Shown piece by piece: positions 44,234-52,762 of a stretch of 64,000 nucleotides of DNA. The position numbers and the translations under genes were made by a program. Each line of letters starts with the position of its first letter. Within the stretch, counting starts at the first letter, position 1. Location: contig NZ_BBJH01000037.1 in the NCBI RefSeq assembly GCF_000739775.1, positions 43,374 to 107,373 of the forward strand, written 5' to 3'. The DNA is from Paraburkholderia heleia NBRC 101817. GTDB taxonomy: Bacteria; Pseudomonadota; Gammaproteobacteria; Burkholderiales; Burkholderiaceae. Below the pieces are notes generated by a model. It ran no database searches, was not told where the DNA came from, and saw only the letters and a program-made list of their open reading frames with translations.

Positions 44234-45399
44234 AGGATCGCGCCGATGTGATCGTGATTGGAGGTGGCATCATCGGGACGTCCACGGCGTTCTTCCTGAG
44301 CCGCCGCAAGCGCTCAGTGATCCTGATCGAACGCGGGCTCACAGGCCAGCAGGCGAGCGGCGTGAACTTCGGCGGCGTGCGCCGCCAGGGCCGCGCGCTC
44401 GCGCAGCTCGCCATGTCCAATCGCGCGCTCGATATCTGGTATCGCGCGCAGTCGCTGCTCGGCGAAGACGTGGAGTTTCTGCCTTCGGGCCACACGCGCG
44501 TGTGCTACCACGCGCACGACGCCGAATACTTCCATCGCTACGCCGGGCAGGCGCGCGGGTACGGGCTCGATCTCGAAGTGCTCGAAGGCGCGGCGATGTT
44601 CAGGCGCTTCCCGTTCCTTGGCCGCGAAGTGCTGGCCGCCTCCATCTCGCCGCGCGACGGCCACGCCAATCCGCGTCTGGCCGCGCCGGCTTTCGGCCGC
44701 GCCGCCGCGCGGCACGGCGCGCATCTCGTGGAGAACACCGAAATCGTGCGCGTGGAAAAGGAAGCGGGCGGCTTTCGCGTGGAAAGCGCGACCGGGGCGG
44801 TATGGCGCGCGGAGCAACTGCTGATTTGCGCCGGTGCATGGGCGGGGGCGCTTTCCGAGCAGTTCGGCGAGCCGGTGCCGCTCGTTGCGCGCGGCCCGCA
44901 GATGGCTGTGACCGAGCCCGTGCCCTATCGCTTCGTGCATTCAATGGGGGTCTACACCTCGGTCAAGGAAGAGAGCGTGTATTTCCGGCAGATTCCGCGC
45001 GGCAACCTCGTCCTGGGCGGCGGCCCCCCGGGTCCCGCCGACCCAGGCACGCGCCGCGCCGGCGTGCTGCCCGGCAACACCGTGCAGCAGATCGCGCAGT
45101 TCCGCCGGCTGGTTCCCGCGCTAGCGCCGCTGCACGTGATCCGCGTGTGGAGCGGCGTGGAAAGCTACCTGCCGGATTCGGAGCCCGTGATCGGCCCGAG
45201 TTCGACCACGGAGGGCCTTTTCTATGCGTTCGGTTTCAGCGGTTCGGGCTTCCAGATCGGGCCGGGCGTCGGCGAAACGCTTGCGGAACTGCTCGACGCA
45301 GGCGCAACCGACATTCCGCTCGAACCGTTTTCGATTGCGCGCTTCGGGCGTGCTGCGCCCGTTGTCGGCGCGCACACAGCGACTGCCAGCGAGGCTTGA
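44230..45399 (+). CDS. FAD-dependent catalytic subunit (OoxB/HcnC/sarcosine-oxidase-beta-like)
   Basis: A 389-residue DAO-fold oxidoreductase. VIVIGGGIIGTSTAFFLSRRKRS (residues about 7-29 across two short blocks) holds the FAD ADP moiety, GVNFGGVRRQGR is the covalent-or-tight FAD region typical of this group, and FGFSGSGFQIGPGVGE closes the site. It is the likely catalytic beta subunit, oxidising the C-N bond of an N-substituted amino acid. It starts in ATGA overlap with the alpha-like subunit. The true substrate (opine, D-amino acid, hydroxyproline or other) is not determined. Confidence 0.87.
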   Translation: MKDRADVIVIGGGIIGTSTAFFLSRRKRSVILIERGLTGQQASGVNFGGVRRQGRALAQLAMSNRALDIWYRAQSLLGEDVEFLPSGHTRVCYHAHDAEYFHRYAGQARGYGLDLEVLEGAAMFRRFPFLGREVLAASISPRDGHANPRLAAPAFGRAAARHGAHLVENTEIVRVEKEAGGFRVESATGAVWRAEQLLICAGAWAGALSEQFGEPVPLVARGPQMAVTEPVPYRFVHSMGVYTSVKEESVYFRQIPRGNLVLGGGPPGPADPGTRRAGVLPGNTVQQIAQFRRLVPALAPLHVIRVWSGVESYLPDSEPVIGPSSTTEGLFYAFGFSGSGFQIGPGVGETLAELLDAGATDIPLEPFSIARFGRAAPVVGAHTATASEA

Positions 45400-45401
45400 T
45401 C

Positions 45402-45764
45402 ATGCATGACGCGAATGCATCCGTTGCCGCGCCAGTCACTCCGCTTCGCGACGCGCTGGCCTATATCGACGCGAATTTCGACAAGTCCGTGAGCCTCGCC
45501 GAACTGGCCGAGGTATCGGCGCTCAGCGTCTCGCGGTTCGCTACCGTGTTTCGTCAGCAGATCGGCCTTTCGCCATACAAGTACCTGTGCGAGGTGCGCG
45601 TGCGCCGCGCACAGCTACTGCTGCTGGCGGGCGTGCCGGGCGCCGTGGTCGCGACGCAGGTCGGTTTCTTCGATCAGAGCCATCTGGCGCGCCATTTCAA
45701 GCGCTTTTGCGGCGTGACGCCCAGCGCCTTCCTGCAGCAGGCGAGGGCGCTCGAAGCGGCTTGA
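45402..45764 (+). CDS. AraC-family regulator, DNA-binding domain only
   Basis: A 120-residue protein with the two helix-turn-helix units of AraC proteins (SLAELAEVSALSVSRFATVFRQQ, then VATQVGFFDQSHLARHFKR with the second recognition helix) and no effector domain. It starts two bases after the FAD subunit stop, so it is the last gene of the plus operon. The size fits SoxS/MarA-type stand-alone activators. It may control the island, but how it senses the substrate is unclear. Confidence 0.85.
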   Translation: MHDANASVAAPVTPLRDALAYIDANFDKSVSLAELAEVSALSVSRFATVFRQQIGLSPYKYLCEVRVRRAQLLLLAGVPGAVVATQVGFFDQSHLARHFKRFCGVTPSAFLQQARALEAA

Positions 45765-45788
45765 GCGCCTGCTGGCCTGTGTCACGCG

Positions 45789-46136
45789 TCACAGAATGAC
45801 GTAGACCTTGCGCATCGTTTCGTCGACTTCCCACGTGCCTTCCGTGTTGGCGGCGAAGAAAAGCGTATCGCCGCCGCGAAAATGCACGGTCGCCTCGCCG
45901 TCCGGCGTGAAGCGTCCGCTGCCGCTCAGGATATGCATGACCTCCGCTTCCTTCACGGAGCGTCGGTAGGTGCCGCTCGTGCATTCGAAAAGTCCGGTGT
46001 CGACGGATTCGGTGCCCGGAATGACCTTTTGCACGCCCGAAACGCGTATCGCCTGCGAGCCGGGCGCGCCCGCCGTGCCCCAGTCTTCGAGCGCCTGCAC
46101 GTCGACGCTTTGCATGATCTGCTGAACTTTCATCAT
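45789..46136 (-). CDS. Cupin domain protein (Cupin_3/EutQ-like)
   Basis: A 115-residue single-domain cupin. The metal-site region is partly changed: VMHILSGSGRFTPDG and FRGGDTLFFAANTEGTWEVDE give the two beta-motifs, but few His residues occur where cupins usually bind metal, so it may be a binding rather than an enzymatic member. The start is ATG 46136 or 46133. It is the last gene of the minus arm, 33 bases after the deacylase gene and convergent with the AraC gene. Confidence 0.8.
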   Translation of the reverse strand: MMKVQQIMQSVDVQALEDWGTAGAPGSQAIRVSGVQKVIPGTESVDTGLFECTSGTYRRSVKEAEVMHILSGSGRFTPDGEATVHFRGGDTLFFAANTEGTWEVDETMRKVYVIL

Positions 46137-46169
46137 TCGTTCGTTAACCTGAATAAAGGGAAGGGCGCT

Positions 46170-47141
46170 TCAGCGCTTCTGAACGATGCGCTGCTCGATC
46201 TTGCCGAGCCGCACCACGGTTACACCCGGGCGCAGCTGGCGCAGCGACGGCATCACGAGAATGCAGTCGTCGTAGGGCGTGACGACCGGCTCGCCGTCGG
46301 ACCAGCCAATCACGGCGCCGGCCTTGGGGAACACCTCGAGGCCCGTGTACTCGCCTGCGAACCGGAAGTCCATGCTCTTCGCCACCACGGGCTCGGTCAC
46401 GCGCACCACGCGCATTTCCGGCGGCAGCGGTTGCAGCCAGTCTGCCGGCAGATCCGCTTCGTCTACGACACCCGGGAGCAGCAGGAAGCGCGCGGTGACA
46501 TCGCGCGCCACGGTCACGGCGCTCGCTTCCCAATGCTGGCCACACTCGATCAACAGCGCGTTCTTTGCGCTCGCCGGGTCGCCGAAGCCTTCGTAATCGC
46601 GCATGCGGCGGCCTTCCGGGTGGCCCTCGTCGCCAATGACGGTGGCCGGCGCGCCAAGCCGCGTGGAGAGCTCGACGCCCTTGGCGAGCGGCCCCGCGAC
46701 GATCAGCGGCATGCACTTCTCATGCATCGAATGCAGATCGAGCAGCAGATCGACCTCGTCGATCACGGGCCGCATCGCGCGGGCGCGGCGCAGTTCGCTC
46801 GATTCGCGCGCGAGGTCGTCCAGCGTCTGCGCGGTCCACACGCGGTTGAAGTCCTGATCGACAAAACGTGCGGCGTCGGGGTGCGCGGGGTCGAAGCGGC
46901 GGTAGGCCTCCACGTTCGCGAACGCGAGCGTGAGCTTGCCGCGTCGCGGCCGCAGCCGCGCGCGCAACAGCGCATCGACGACGATCGCGCCGCACACCTC
47001 GTTGCCGTGCGTGAGCGCATTGATCATCACGTGCGGCCCGGGTGCGCCCGAGTCGAAGGTATGCACATAGGGGATGCCCGTTTCGCTGCGCTCGTGGGCG
47101 GCGATGTCGGGAAACGCGACTTCGATCGGATAGGCGCTCAT
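46170..47141 (-). CDS. AstE/aspartoacylase-family Zn deacylase
   Basis: A 323-residue zinc carboxypeptidase-like deacylase. Ligands are His45 and Glu48 (ALTHGNEVC) and His137 (DLLLDLHSMH); Asn99-Arg100 (DQDFNRV) bind the carboxylate, and a catalytic Glu lies in LIECGQH near residue 198. The fold is shared by succinylglutamate desuccinylase, aspartoacylase and the N-acetyl-diaminobutyrate deacetylase of ectoine breakdown. It overlaps the semialdehyde dehydrogenase stop by four bases (ATGA). It likely hydrolyses an N-acyl amino acid formed in the pathway. Confidence 0.85.
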   Translation of the reverse strand: MSAYPIEVAFPDIAAHERSETGIPYVHTFDSGAPGPHVMINALTHGNEVCGAIVVDALLRARLRPRRGKLTLAFANVEAYRRFDPAHPDAARFVDQDFNRVWTAQTLDDLARESSELRRARAMRPVIDEVDLLLDLHSMHEKCMPLIVAGPLAKGVELSTRLGAPATVIGDEGHPEGRRMRDYEGFGDPASAKNALLIECGQHWEASAVTVARDVTARFLLLPGVVDEADLPADWLQPLPPEMRVVRVTEPVVAKSMDFRFAGEYTGLEVFPKAGAVIGWSDGEPVVTPYDDCILVMPSLRQLRPGVTVVRLGKIEQRIVQKR

Positions 47142-48610
47142 GCAAGCCCTCCCTGGCAGAGGTATTTGATGGATAGGTAATCGTCGAGCCCATACTTCGA
47201 GCCTTCCCGGCCATAGCCCGATTCCTTCACGCCGCCGAACGGCGCCGCTTCGCTCGCGAGCGCGCCTTCATTGATGCCGACGATGCCGGCTTCGAGCTGC
47301 CGCGCGACGCGATCGATGCGGCGCACGTCCTGGCTGTAGAAGTAGGCGGCAAGGCCATACGGGGTGTCGTTGGCGGCGCGGATCGCCTCGGCTTCGTCGT
47401 CGAAGCGGAACAGCGGCACAACGGGGCCGAAGGTTTCTTCGCAGCTTAGCTGCATGTCGGGCGTGGCGCCCGCGAGCACGGTGGGCGCGTACCAGTTCGC
47501 GCCCAGCTCGGCGAGGCGCTTCCCGCCCGTGAGCACGCGTGCGCCGCGGCTCACGGCGTCGTCCACGTGGCGGGCGATCTTCTCGACCGCGCGCGCGTTG
47601 ATCATCGGGCCGATCTGCGCGGCGGGGTCGGTCGCGGGTGCGACTTTCAAGGCGGCCACGCGCGTGGCGAGCTTGTCGGCGAAGCGCTCGAACACGCCCG
47701 CTTGCACGTACACGCGATTGGGGCACACGCAGGTCTGGCCGCCATTGCGGAACTTCGCAGCCATGAGGCCTTCAACGGCGGCGTCGAGATCGGCATCGTC
47801 GAACACGATGAACGGCGCGTTGCCGCCCAGTTCGAGCGAGAGCTTCTTTAGCGTGCCCGCCGATTCCTTCGCGAGGTGCTTGCCCACGGGCGTCGAGCCG
47901 GTGAAGGTGATCTTGCGCACCCGGCCGTCCGCGAGCCACGCGGCGACGGCCGTCACGCCGCGCTGGCGCGATGCGCAAATGAGGTTCAGCACGCCGGGAG
48001 GCACACCCGCCTCGTGCGCGAGCATGACGAGAGCGAGGGCGGTGAGCGGGGTGTCTTCGGCCGGCTTGCCGACCACCGTGCAGCCCGCGGCGAGGGCCGG
48101 GGCGATCTTGCGCGCGATCATCGCGAGCGGGAAATTCCACGGCGTGATCGCCGCGACCACGCCAACGGGCTCCTTCACCGCGCTCATGCGCTTGCCGCGC
48201 TGCTGCTGCGGGATGAGGTCGCCGTAGATGCGCGTGGCCTCGTCGGCGAACCAGGCGACATAGGACGCGCCATACATCGCTTCGCCGCGTCCCTCGTGCA
48301 GCGGCTTGCCTTGTTCGAGCGAGATCAGTCGACCCAGTTCGTCGGCGTTCGCGACGATCAGCGCATGCCAGCGGCGCAGCACGGCGGCGCGTTCAGCGGG
48401 GAGCGTGTCGCGCCAGGCGGGGAATGCGCGGGCGGCGGCGTCGGTGGCGGCGCGTGCGTCGTTCGCGTCGCTATCGGCGACCTCGGCGATCGTTTTGCCG
48501 GTCGCGGGGTCGGTCACCGCGAAGCGCGTGCCGGAGGCGGCGCTCACCCATTGCCCGTCGATGAAGTTGTCGCTGCGAATCAGCGCGCTCAAGGGATAAC
48601 GCGTAGTCAT
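47138..48610 (-). CDS. Succinate-semialdehyde-type dehydrogenase (GabD-like)
   Basis: A 490-residue aldehyde dehydrogenase starting at ATG 48610. Visible residues are Asn159 (PWNF), Glu260 (SLELGGNAPF), and Cys294 with Cys296 in GQTCVCPNR, the redox pair typical of GabD-type succinate-semialdehyde dehydrogenases. It would oxidise the semialdehyde left by the class III aminotransferase of the same operon; aspartate semialdehyde is an alternative substrate. Two aldehyde dehydrogenases of distinct subtype therefore serve this island. Confidence 0.88.
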   Translation of the reverse strand: MTTRYPLSALIRSDNFIDGQWVSAASGTRFAVTDPATGKTIAEVADSDANDARAATDAAARAFPAWRDTLPAERAAVLRRWHALIVANADELGRLISLEQGKPLHEGRGEAMYGASYVAWFADEATRIYGDLIPQQQRGKRMSAVKEPVGVVAAITPWNFPLAMIARKIAPALAAGCTVVGKPAEDTPLTALALVMLAHEAGVPPGVLNLICASRQRGVTAVAAWLADGRVRKITFTGSTPVGKHLAKESAGTLKKLSLELGGNAPFIVFDDADLDAAVEGLMAAKFRNGGQTCVCPNRVYVQAGVFERFADKLATRVAALKVAPATDPAAQIGPMINARAVEKIARHVDDAVSRGARVLTGGKRLAELGANWYAPTVLAGATPDMQLSCEETFGPVVPLFRFDDEAEAIRAANDTPYGLAAYFYSQDVRRIDRVARQLEAGIVGINEGALASEAAPFGGVKESGYGREGSKYGLDDYLSIKYLCQGGLA

Positions 48611-48776
48611 TTGCCGATTCCTTTCCGCCCGTGCGGAAGTCGATGGTTCGATGCGAGGAAGTGAACGCGCACGACTGGCGCGCCGAAACCGTGAGGTGCC
48701 GGCGCGAAGCGTGCGCGAGAACATGAATGCGTGAGGCAGGCGCGCGAGGCGCGTGCCTCACGTCCGTTACCCATGC

Positions 48777-49277
48777 TCAGGAATGCAGGTTCTGCGAAAA
48801 CAGCGTTTCGAGCGGATAGTGCGTCTTGACGAACGCTGTCTTGATGATCACGTAGCTGAAGTACTTCTCGATGCCGATATCGCGTTCCAGCAGCCCCTCG
48901 ACAATGCTTTGATAATGGCTCACGCTGCGCGCGACGAACTTCAGCAGATAGTCGTAGCCGCCGCTCGCGAGATGGCATTCGACCACCTCGTCCACCTCGC
49001 GTATCGCTTTCTCGAACTTGATGAAGTCCTCGCGGCGATGGTCGGCGAGCGTCACCTCGGTGAATACCATCTGCACGTCGCCGAGCTTTTCCAGCTGGAT
49101 CTGCGCGCCGTAGCCGACGATGAACCCCGCCTTCTCCAGACGTTTCACGCGGATCAGGCAGGGGCTGGGCGACAGCCCGACTGCGTCGGCCAGTTCGACA
49201 TTCGTGATGCGCCCCCGCTTCTGCAGCTGCGAGAGGATGCGCAGATCGATTCGGTCCAGCTTGCAGTCGTTGCTCAT
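48777..49277 (-). CDS. Lrp/AsnC-family regulator
   Basis: A 166-residue regulator. Residues 6-60 form the helix-turn-helix (LDRIDLRILSQLQKRGRITN, then LADAVGLSPSPCLIRVKRLE), and residues 70-150 the RAM effector domain (FTEVTLADHRREDF, VVECHLASGGYDYLL). It lies between the aminotransferase gene and the semialdehyde dehydrogenase gene, so it is co-transcribed with the genes it presumably controls. An amino acid or diamino acid is the likely effector. Confidence 0.9.
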   Translation of the reverse strand: MSNDCKLDRIDLRILSQLQKRGRITNVELADAVGLSPSPCLIRVKRLEKAGFIVGYGAQIQLEKLGDVQMVFTEVTLADHRREDFIKFEKAIREVDEVVECHLASGGYDYLLKFVARSVSHYQSIVEGLLERDIGIEKYFSYVIIKTAFVKTHYPLETLFSQNLHS

Positions 49278-49321
49278 CGTGATGGGGGCGGCCCTGCATG
49301 TCGAAGTGTCGAGTGATGTTA

Positions 49322-50740
49322 TCACGCGGCGACACGGGCGCTGACCCCATTCTTGACCTTCAGTGCCGCGCGCACCTCGGGCTGCGCGAGCACGTCGTCG
49401 AGCGTTTTTTCGAGGCGCTCGAACAGCAGGTCGAACTCGCTTTCGGTGTACGAAAGCGCGGGCGCGAAGCCGAGAATGCCGTCGCCGAACGCGCGGAATA
49501 CGAGGCCGTTGCCATAGGCCGCCGCCGCGATGCGCTCGGGCAGGCCGAGCGCTGCGTCGAAGCGCTGCTTGCTCTCCTTGTCGGCCACGAGTTCGAGCGC
49601 GCCGAGCAGACCGCGGTGACGCGAGTCGCCCACGAGCGGGTGGGCGAGCAGCGCGTCGAGCCCCTGAGCGAAGCGCGGCGCGCGCGCGACGCCGTTCGCG
49701 AGCAGGCCGCCTTCGTGATAGAGGCGCATGACTTCGAGGCCGATGGCCGCGCTCACCGGGTGCGCCGAATAGGTGTGGCCGTGGCCGACCACGGCGGCGG
49801 CATCGCCATCGGCAATGCCTTGATAAACGGCATCCGACATCAGCACGGCGCCCATCGGCGCGTAGCCTGCGGTGAGGCCCTTGGCGACAGTCATCAGATC
49901 CGGCTCGACGTCTTCGGCCTGGCACGCGAAGAGCGGACCTGTGCGGCCAAAGCCCGTAATCACCTCGTCGGCGACGAACAGAATGTCGAGCTTGCGGCAC
50001 GCTTCGCGCATGGCTTTCAGCCAGCCGACGGGCGGCACGATCACACCGCCCGAACCCTGGATCGGCTCGCAGAAAAACGCGGCGACGTTTTCGGCGCCGA
50101 GCGCCGCGACCTTCGCTTCGAGCGCGGCGACGGAAGCGGCGATGAGCGCCGCGTCGTCCGCATGCTCGCTGCGATACGCATAGGGCGAGGGGATGTGATG
50201 CTGCGTGGCGAGCGGCAGGTCGAAGTTGCGATGGAACGCGGGCAACGCAGTCAGCCCCGCGCCGACTGCCGACGAGCCGTGATAGCCGCGCTCCTGCGCG
50301 ATGACGTGCTTCTTCGCGGGGCGGCCGGTTGCGTTGTAGTAGTGCGTGATGAAGCGCAGCGCCGAATCCACCGCATCCGAGCCGCCCAGCGTGAAGTACA
50401 CGTGTTGCAGCGAAGCGGGCGAGCGATCCACGAGTTGCGCCGCCAGTTCGATGGCGGGCGCCGAGCCGTAGTGGAAGTAGCCGGTAGCGTAGGGCAGGCG
50501 CGCCATCTGGCGCGACGCGGCTTCGACGATGTTTTGATGGCCATAGCCCGTGTTGACGCACCAGAGACCGGAGAACGCGTCGAGCAGTTCGCGGCCGTCG
50601 GCGTCGCGCAGGAACACGCCCTGGGCGGATTCGAGCACGGTCACGCCGCGCGCCTCGTGCGCGCGGTAGTTCACGACGGGATGGATCAGATGTTTGCGGT
50701 CGGCTTCGATCAGTGAAAGATTCGGCGAGCGATTCGGCAT
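49322..50740 (-). CDS. Class III (omega) aminotransferase
   Basis: A 472-residue PLP enzyme starting at ATG 50740. Residues are Asp258 (FVADEVITGFGRTG), Lys287 (MTVAKGLTAGY, Schiff base) and the GGSDAVDSALRF segment that holds PLP phosphate. The type is that of omega-amino acid:pyruvate, putrescine or diaminobutyrate aminotransferases. It is the first gene of the minus arm operon, and its product semialdehyde would pass to the GabD-like enzyme. The 200 bases upstream probably contain the promoter. Confidence 0.9.
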   Translation of the reverse strand: MPNRSPNLSLIEADRKHLIHPVVNYRAHEARGVTVLESAQGVFLRDADGRELLDAFSGLWCVNTGYGHQNIVEAASRQMARLPYATGYFHYGSAPAIELAAQLVDRSPASLQHVYFTLGGSDAVDSALRFITHYYNATGRPAKKHVIAQERGYHGSSAVGAGLTALPAFHRNFDLPLATQHHIPSPYAYRSEHADDAALIAASVAALEAKVAALGAENVAAFFCEPIQGSGGVIVPPVGWLKAMREACRKLDILFVADEVITGFGRTGPLFACQAEDVEPDLMTVAKGLTAGYAPMGAVLMSDAVYQGIADGDAAAVVGHGHTYSAHPVSAAIGLEVMRLYHEGGLLANGVARAPRFAQGLDALLAHPLVGDSRHRGLLGALELVADKESKQRFDAALGLPERIAAAAYGNGLVFRAFGDGILGFAPALSYTESEFDLLFERLEKTLDDVLAQPEVRAALKVKNGVSARVAA

Positions 50741-50942
50741 GGTTCGGTTTCCGGCTGAAAAGTCAGAGGAGTGCGGCGCCTCGGCGTTGATTTGCCATGG
50801 ATGGGCCGTTGATTCACCGTTCCATGCTACCGGGCCGGGACCGGTGCACGTTTCGCCAAATAATTCGCGAAATAGCGAGTTTGTAGCGTTTTGATCGGGG
50901 GCCGCAGCATATTCTGCCGAGCCCCTTTTTGCCCCGGTCGTA

Positions 50943-51869
50943 TCAATAGCCGCGCGTCCGGTCGATCAGGCCGAGCATCGGCAAGCCGTCGCGGTGGCGG
51001 CGGATGTTTTCGAGCACGACATCGACGGCCGTTTCGGGGCGCGTGGCGCTCGCAATGTGGGGCGTGAGGCGTACGCGCGGATGTGTCCACAACGGATGTT
51101 CAGGCGGCAGCGGCTCGGGATCGGCCACGTCGAGAATTGCGTTGCGCAGACGACCGCTGTCGAGCGCGTCGAGCAGCGCCCGCTGGTCCAGTTGCGGCCC
51201 GCGTCCGACATTGATGAACGACGCGCCCTGTGGCAGCTTCGCGAAGAGCGTGGCGTCGAGCAGGCCGCGCGTCGCTTCGGTGAGCGGCAGCAGGCAGATA
51301 AGGATATCGGTGCGCGCGAGGAACGCGTCGAGCGCTTCGGCGCCTGCGTAGCATTGCACGCCGGGCAAGGTGCGCGGCGAGCGGCTCCAGCCCGCGCAGG
51401 CAAAGCCGAAGAGGCGCAGGCGTTCGAGCACCGCGCTGCCCAGCATGCCGAGTCCCAGCACGCCCACGCGGCGCGACGCGGCGGGGCGCACCGGCAGGGC
51501 GCGCCACACGCGCTGCTGCTGTTGCAAGGCGTAGTCGAACAGATCGCGGTGGATGGTCAGGACCGACTGCGTCACATACTCGAGCATCCCTTCGATGATG
51601 CCCGGCTCGATCATGCGCACCACGGCGACGTGCTCGGGCACACCCGAGAGATCGAACTGGTCGATGCCCGCGCCCACGGAGAAGATCACTTCGAGATTGG
51701 GCAATGTGCGTGCGGGGTCCTCTGGCGGCTGCCACGCCGCGAGATAACGCACGTCGGCGGGCTCGCCGGTATCGGGCCAAAGGCGGAAAGGGATCTCGGG
51801 CGCCTTGTGTGCGAAGAGCTGCGCCCATTGTTTGCCGCGCTCGGGGTCGGCCTTGTAGAGGAGCGTCAT
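50943..51869 (-). CDS. ghrA: Glyoxylate/hydroxypyruvate reductase A-like dehydrogenase
   Basis: A 308-residue D-2-hydroxyacid dehydrogenase of the GhrA kind. The NAD(P) motif is VGVLGLGMLGSAVLERL near residues 136-152; catalytic Arg is in NVGRGPQ, Glu in DPEPLPPEHPLW, and His in LTPHIAS. GhrA enzymes reduce glyoxylate and hydroxypyruvate. In this setting it could remove glyoxylate or pyruvate-like 2-oxo acids released by oxidative cleavage of an N-carboxyalkyl amino acid. It follows the GNAT gene by 17 bases, in the same direction. Confidence 0.82.
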   Translation of the reverse strand: MTLLYKADPERGKQWAQLFAHKAPEIPFRLWPDTGEPADVRYLAAWQPPEDPARTLPNLEVIFSVGAGIDQFDLSGVPEHVAVVRMIEPGIIEGMLEYVTQSVLTIHRDLFDYALQQQQRVWRALPVRPAASRRVGVLGLGMLGSAVLERLRLFGFACAGWSRSPRTLPGVQCYAGAEALDAFLARTDILICLLPLTEATRGLLDATLFAKLPQGASFINVGRGPQLDQRALLDALDSGRLRNAILDVADPEPLPPEHPLWTHPRVRLTPHIASATRPETAVDVVLENIRRHRDGLPMLGLIDRTRGY

Positions 51870-51886
51870 GAAGGCGGTTCCCGCGC

Positions 51887-52762
51887 TTAGCCTAGCGCCT
51901 GATTGACAATGGCGAATTGCAGCACGGCCGGATCGTGCGCGGGCTCGCCGTTGCGCGCCATCTTCACGACCGTGTCGACGCGCGCGAGGCCGATCGATTC
52001 GAGCCACGGGCCGAGGCCCCGCTCGTCGGGCGTATCGAGTCGCGTGAAGGCGCCCGCGTTGGCGGCGAGGCGGTTGGCGATCAGCGCTTTGGCGCGCTGC
52101 ACGTGCAGGCCGTCGACGGCCGCGGCGACCACCGGACCGATCGCATGGCCGCGGCCAAACGGGCGTAGCAGCGCGAAGCCGAGCAGCGTGTCGCCGCGCA
52201 CCACCGCGACGCCCTGGGACACATCGAGCAGCGGCGGCACGAGTGCGCTGCGCTCGAGCCCGCTCGCGCGCGACGCGAGTTCGATGAGGCGCGGCGTGTC
52301 GCCCGGCTCGAGCGGCCGCAAACGCTCGCCCGCCGGCGGCTCGACAATGGGCGCCGCAAAGCGGTCGCCCTGGTGCTGATGCAGCAGGCCGATCTTCCTG
52401 AAACCGAGCTTTTCGTAGAGCGGCTCGCCTGCCTCGGTGGCATGCAGTACCGTCATGCGCGGGCCGAGCGCTGCGAGCAGGCGCTCCATCAGCATCCGGC
52501 CGATGCCGCGGCCTTGCTGGTCGGCCGAGACGATCACGAGCCCGAGCGTCGCACCCTGCTCGCCCCAGGGCCAGCACAGCGCCGTGCCCACCACGGTCTC
52601 GCCTTCGCGAACCACGAAGCCGTGCCCGGCCGCAGCAGCGAAACGCCAGTCGTCGCTACGATGGGGCCAACGGAATTGCTGGGAAAGCGCGTGGGCACCC
52701 TCGATGTCGGATTCGGTGAAAGCCTCGCAGACGAGGCTCGTGGACGCGGGCTGGCCGGACAC
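51887..52762 (-). CDS. Tandem GNAT acetyltransferase (right-flank paralogue)
   Basis: A 291-residue protein. I chose GTG 52762, which has AAGGAG seven bases upstream and aligns with the GTG start of the paralogue at 32957. The first half carries the acetyl-CoA loop (ATLGLVIVSADQQGRGIGRML) and the second a diverged GNAT-like half (PAGERLRPLEPGDTPRLIEL, then LGFALLRPFGRGHAIGPV). Both proteins share blocks such as DDWRFAA and HQHQG at equal positions. It is co-transcribed with ghrA and bounds the catabolic island on the right. Confidence 0.82.
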   Translation of the reverse strand: MSGQPASTSLVCEAFTESDIEGAHALSQQFRWPHRSDDWRFAAAAGHGFVVREGETVVGTALCWPWGEQGATLGLVIVSADQQGRGIGRMLMERLLAALGPRMTVLHATEAGEPLYEKLGFRKIGLLHQHQGDRFAAPIVEPPAGERLRPLEPGDTPRLIELASRASGLERSALVPPLLDVSQGVAVVRGDTLLGFALLRPFGRGHAIGPVVAAAVDGLHVQRAKALIANRLAANAGAFTRLDTPDERGLGPWLESIGLARVDTVVKMARNGEPAHDPAVLQFAIVNQALG

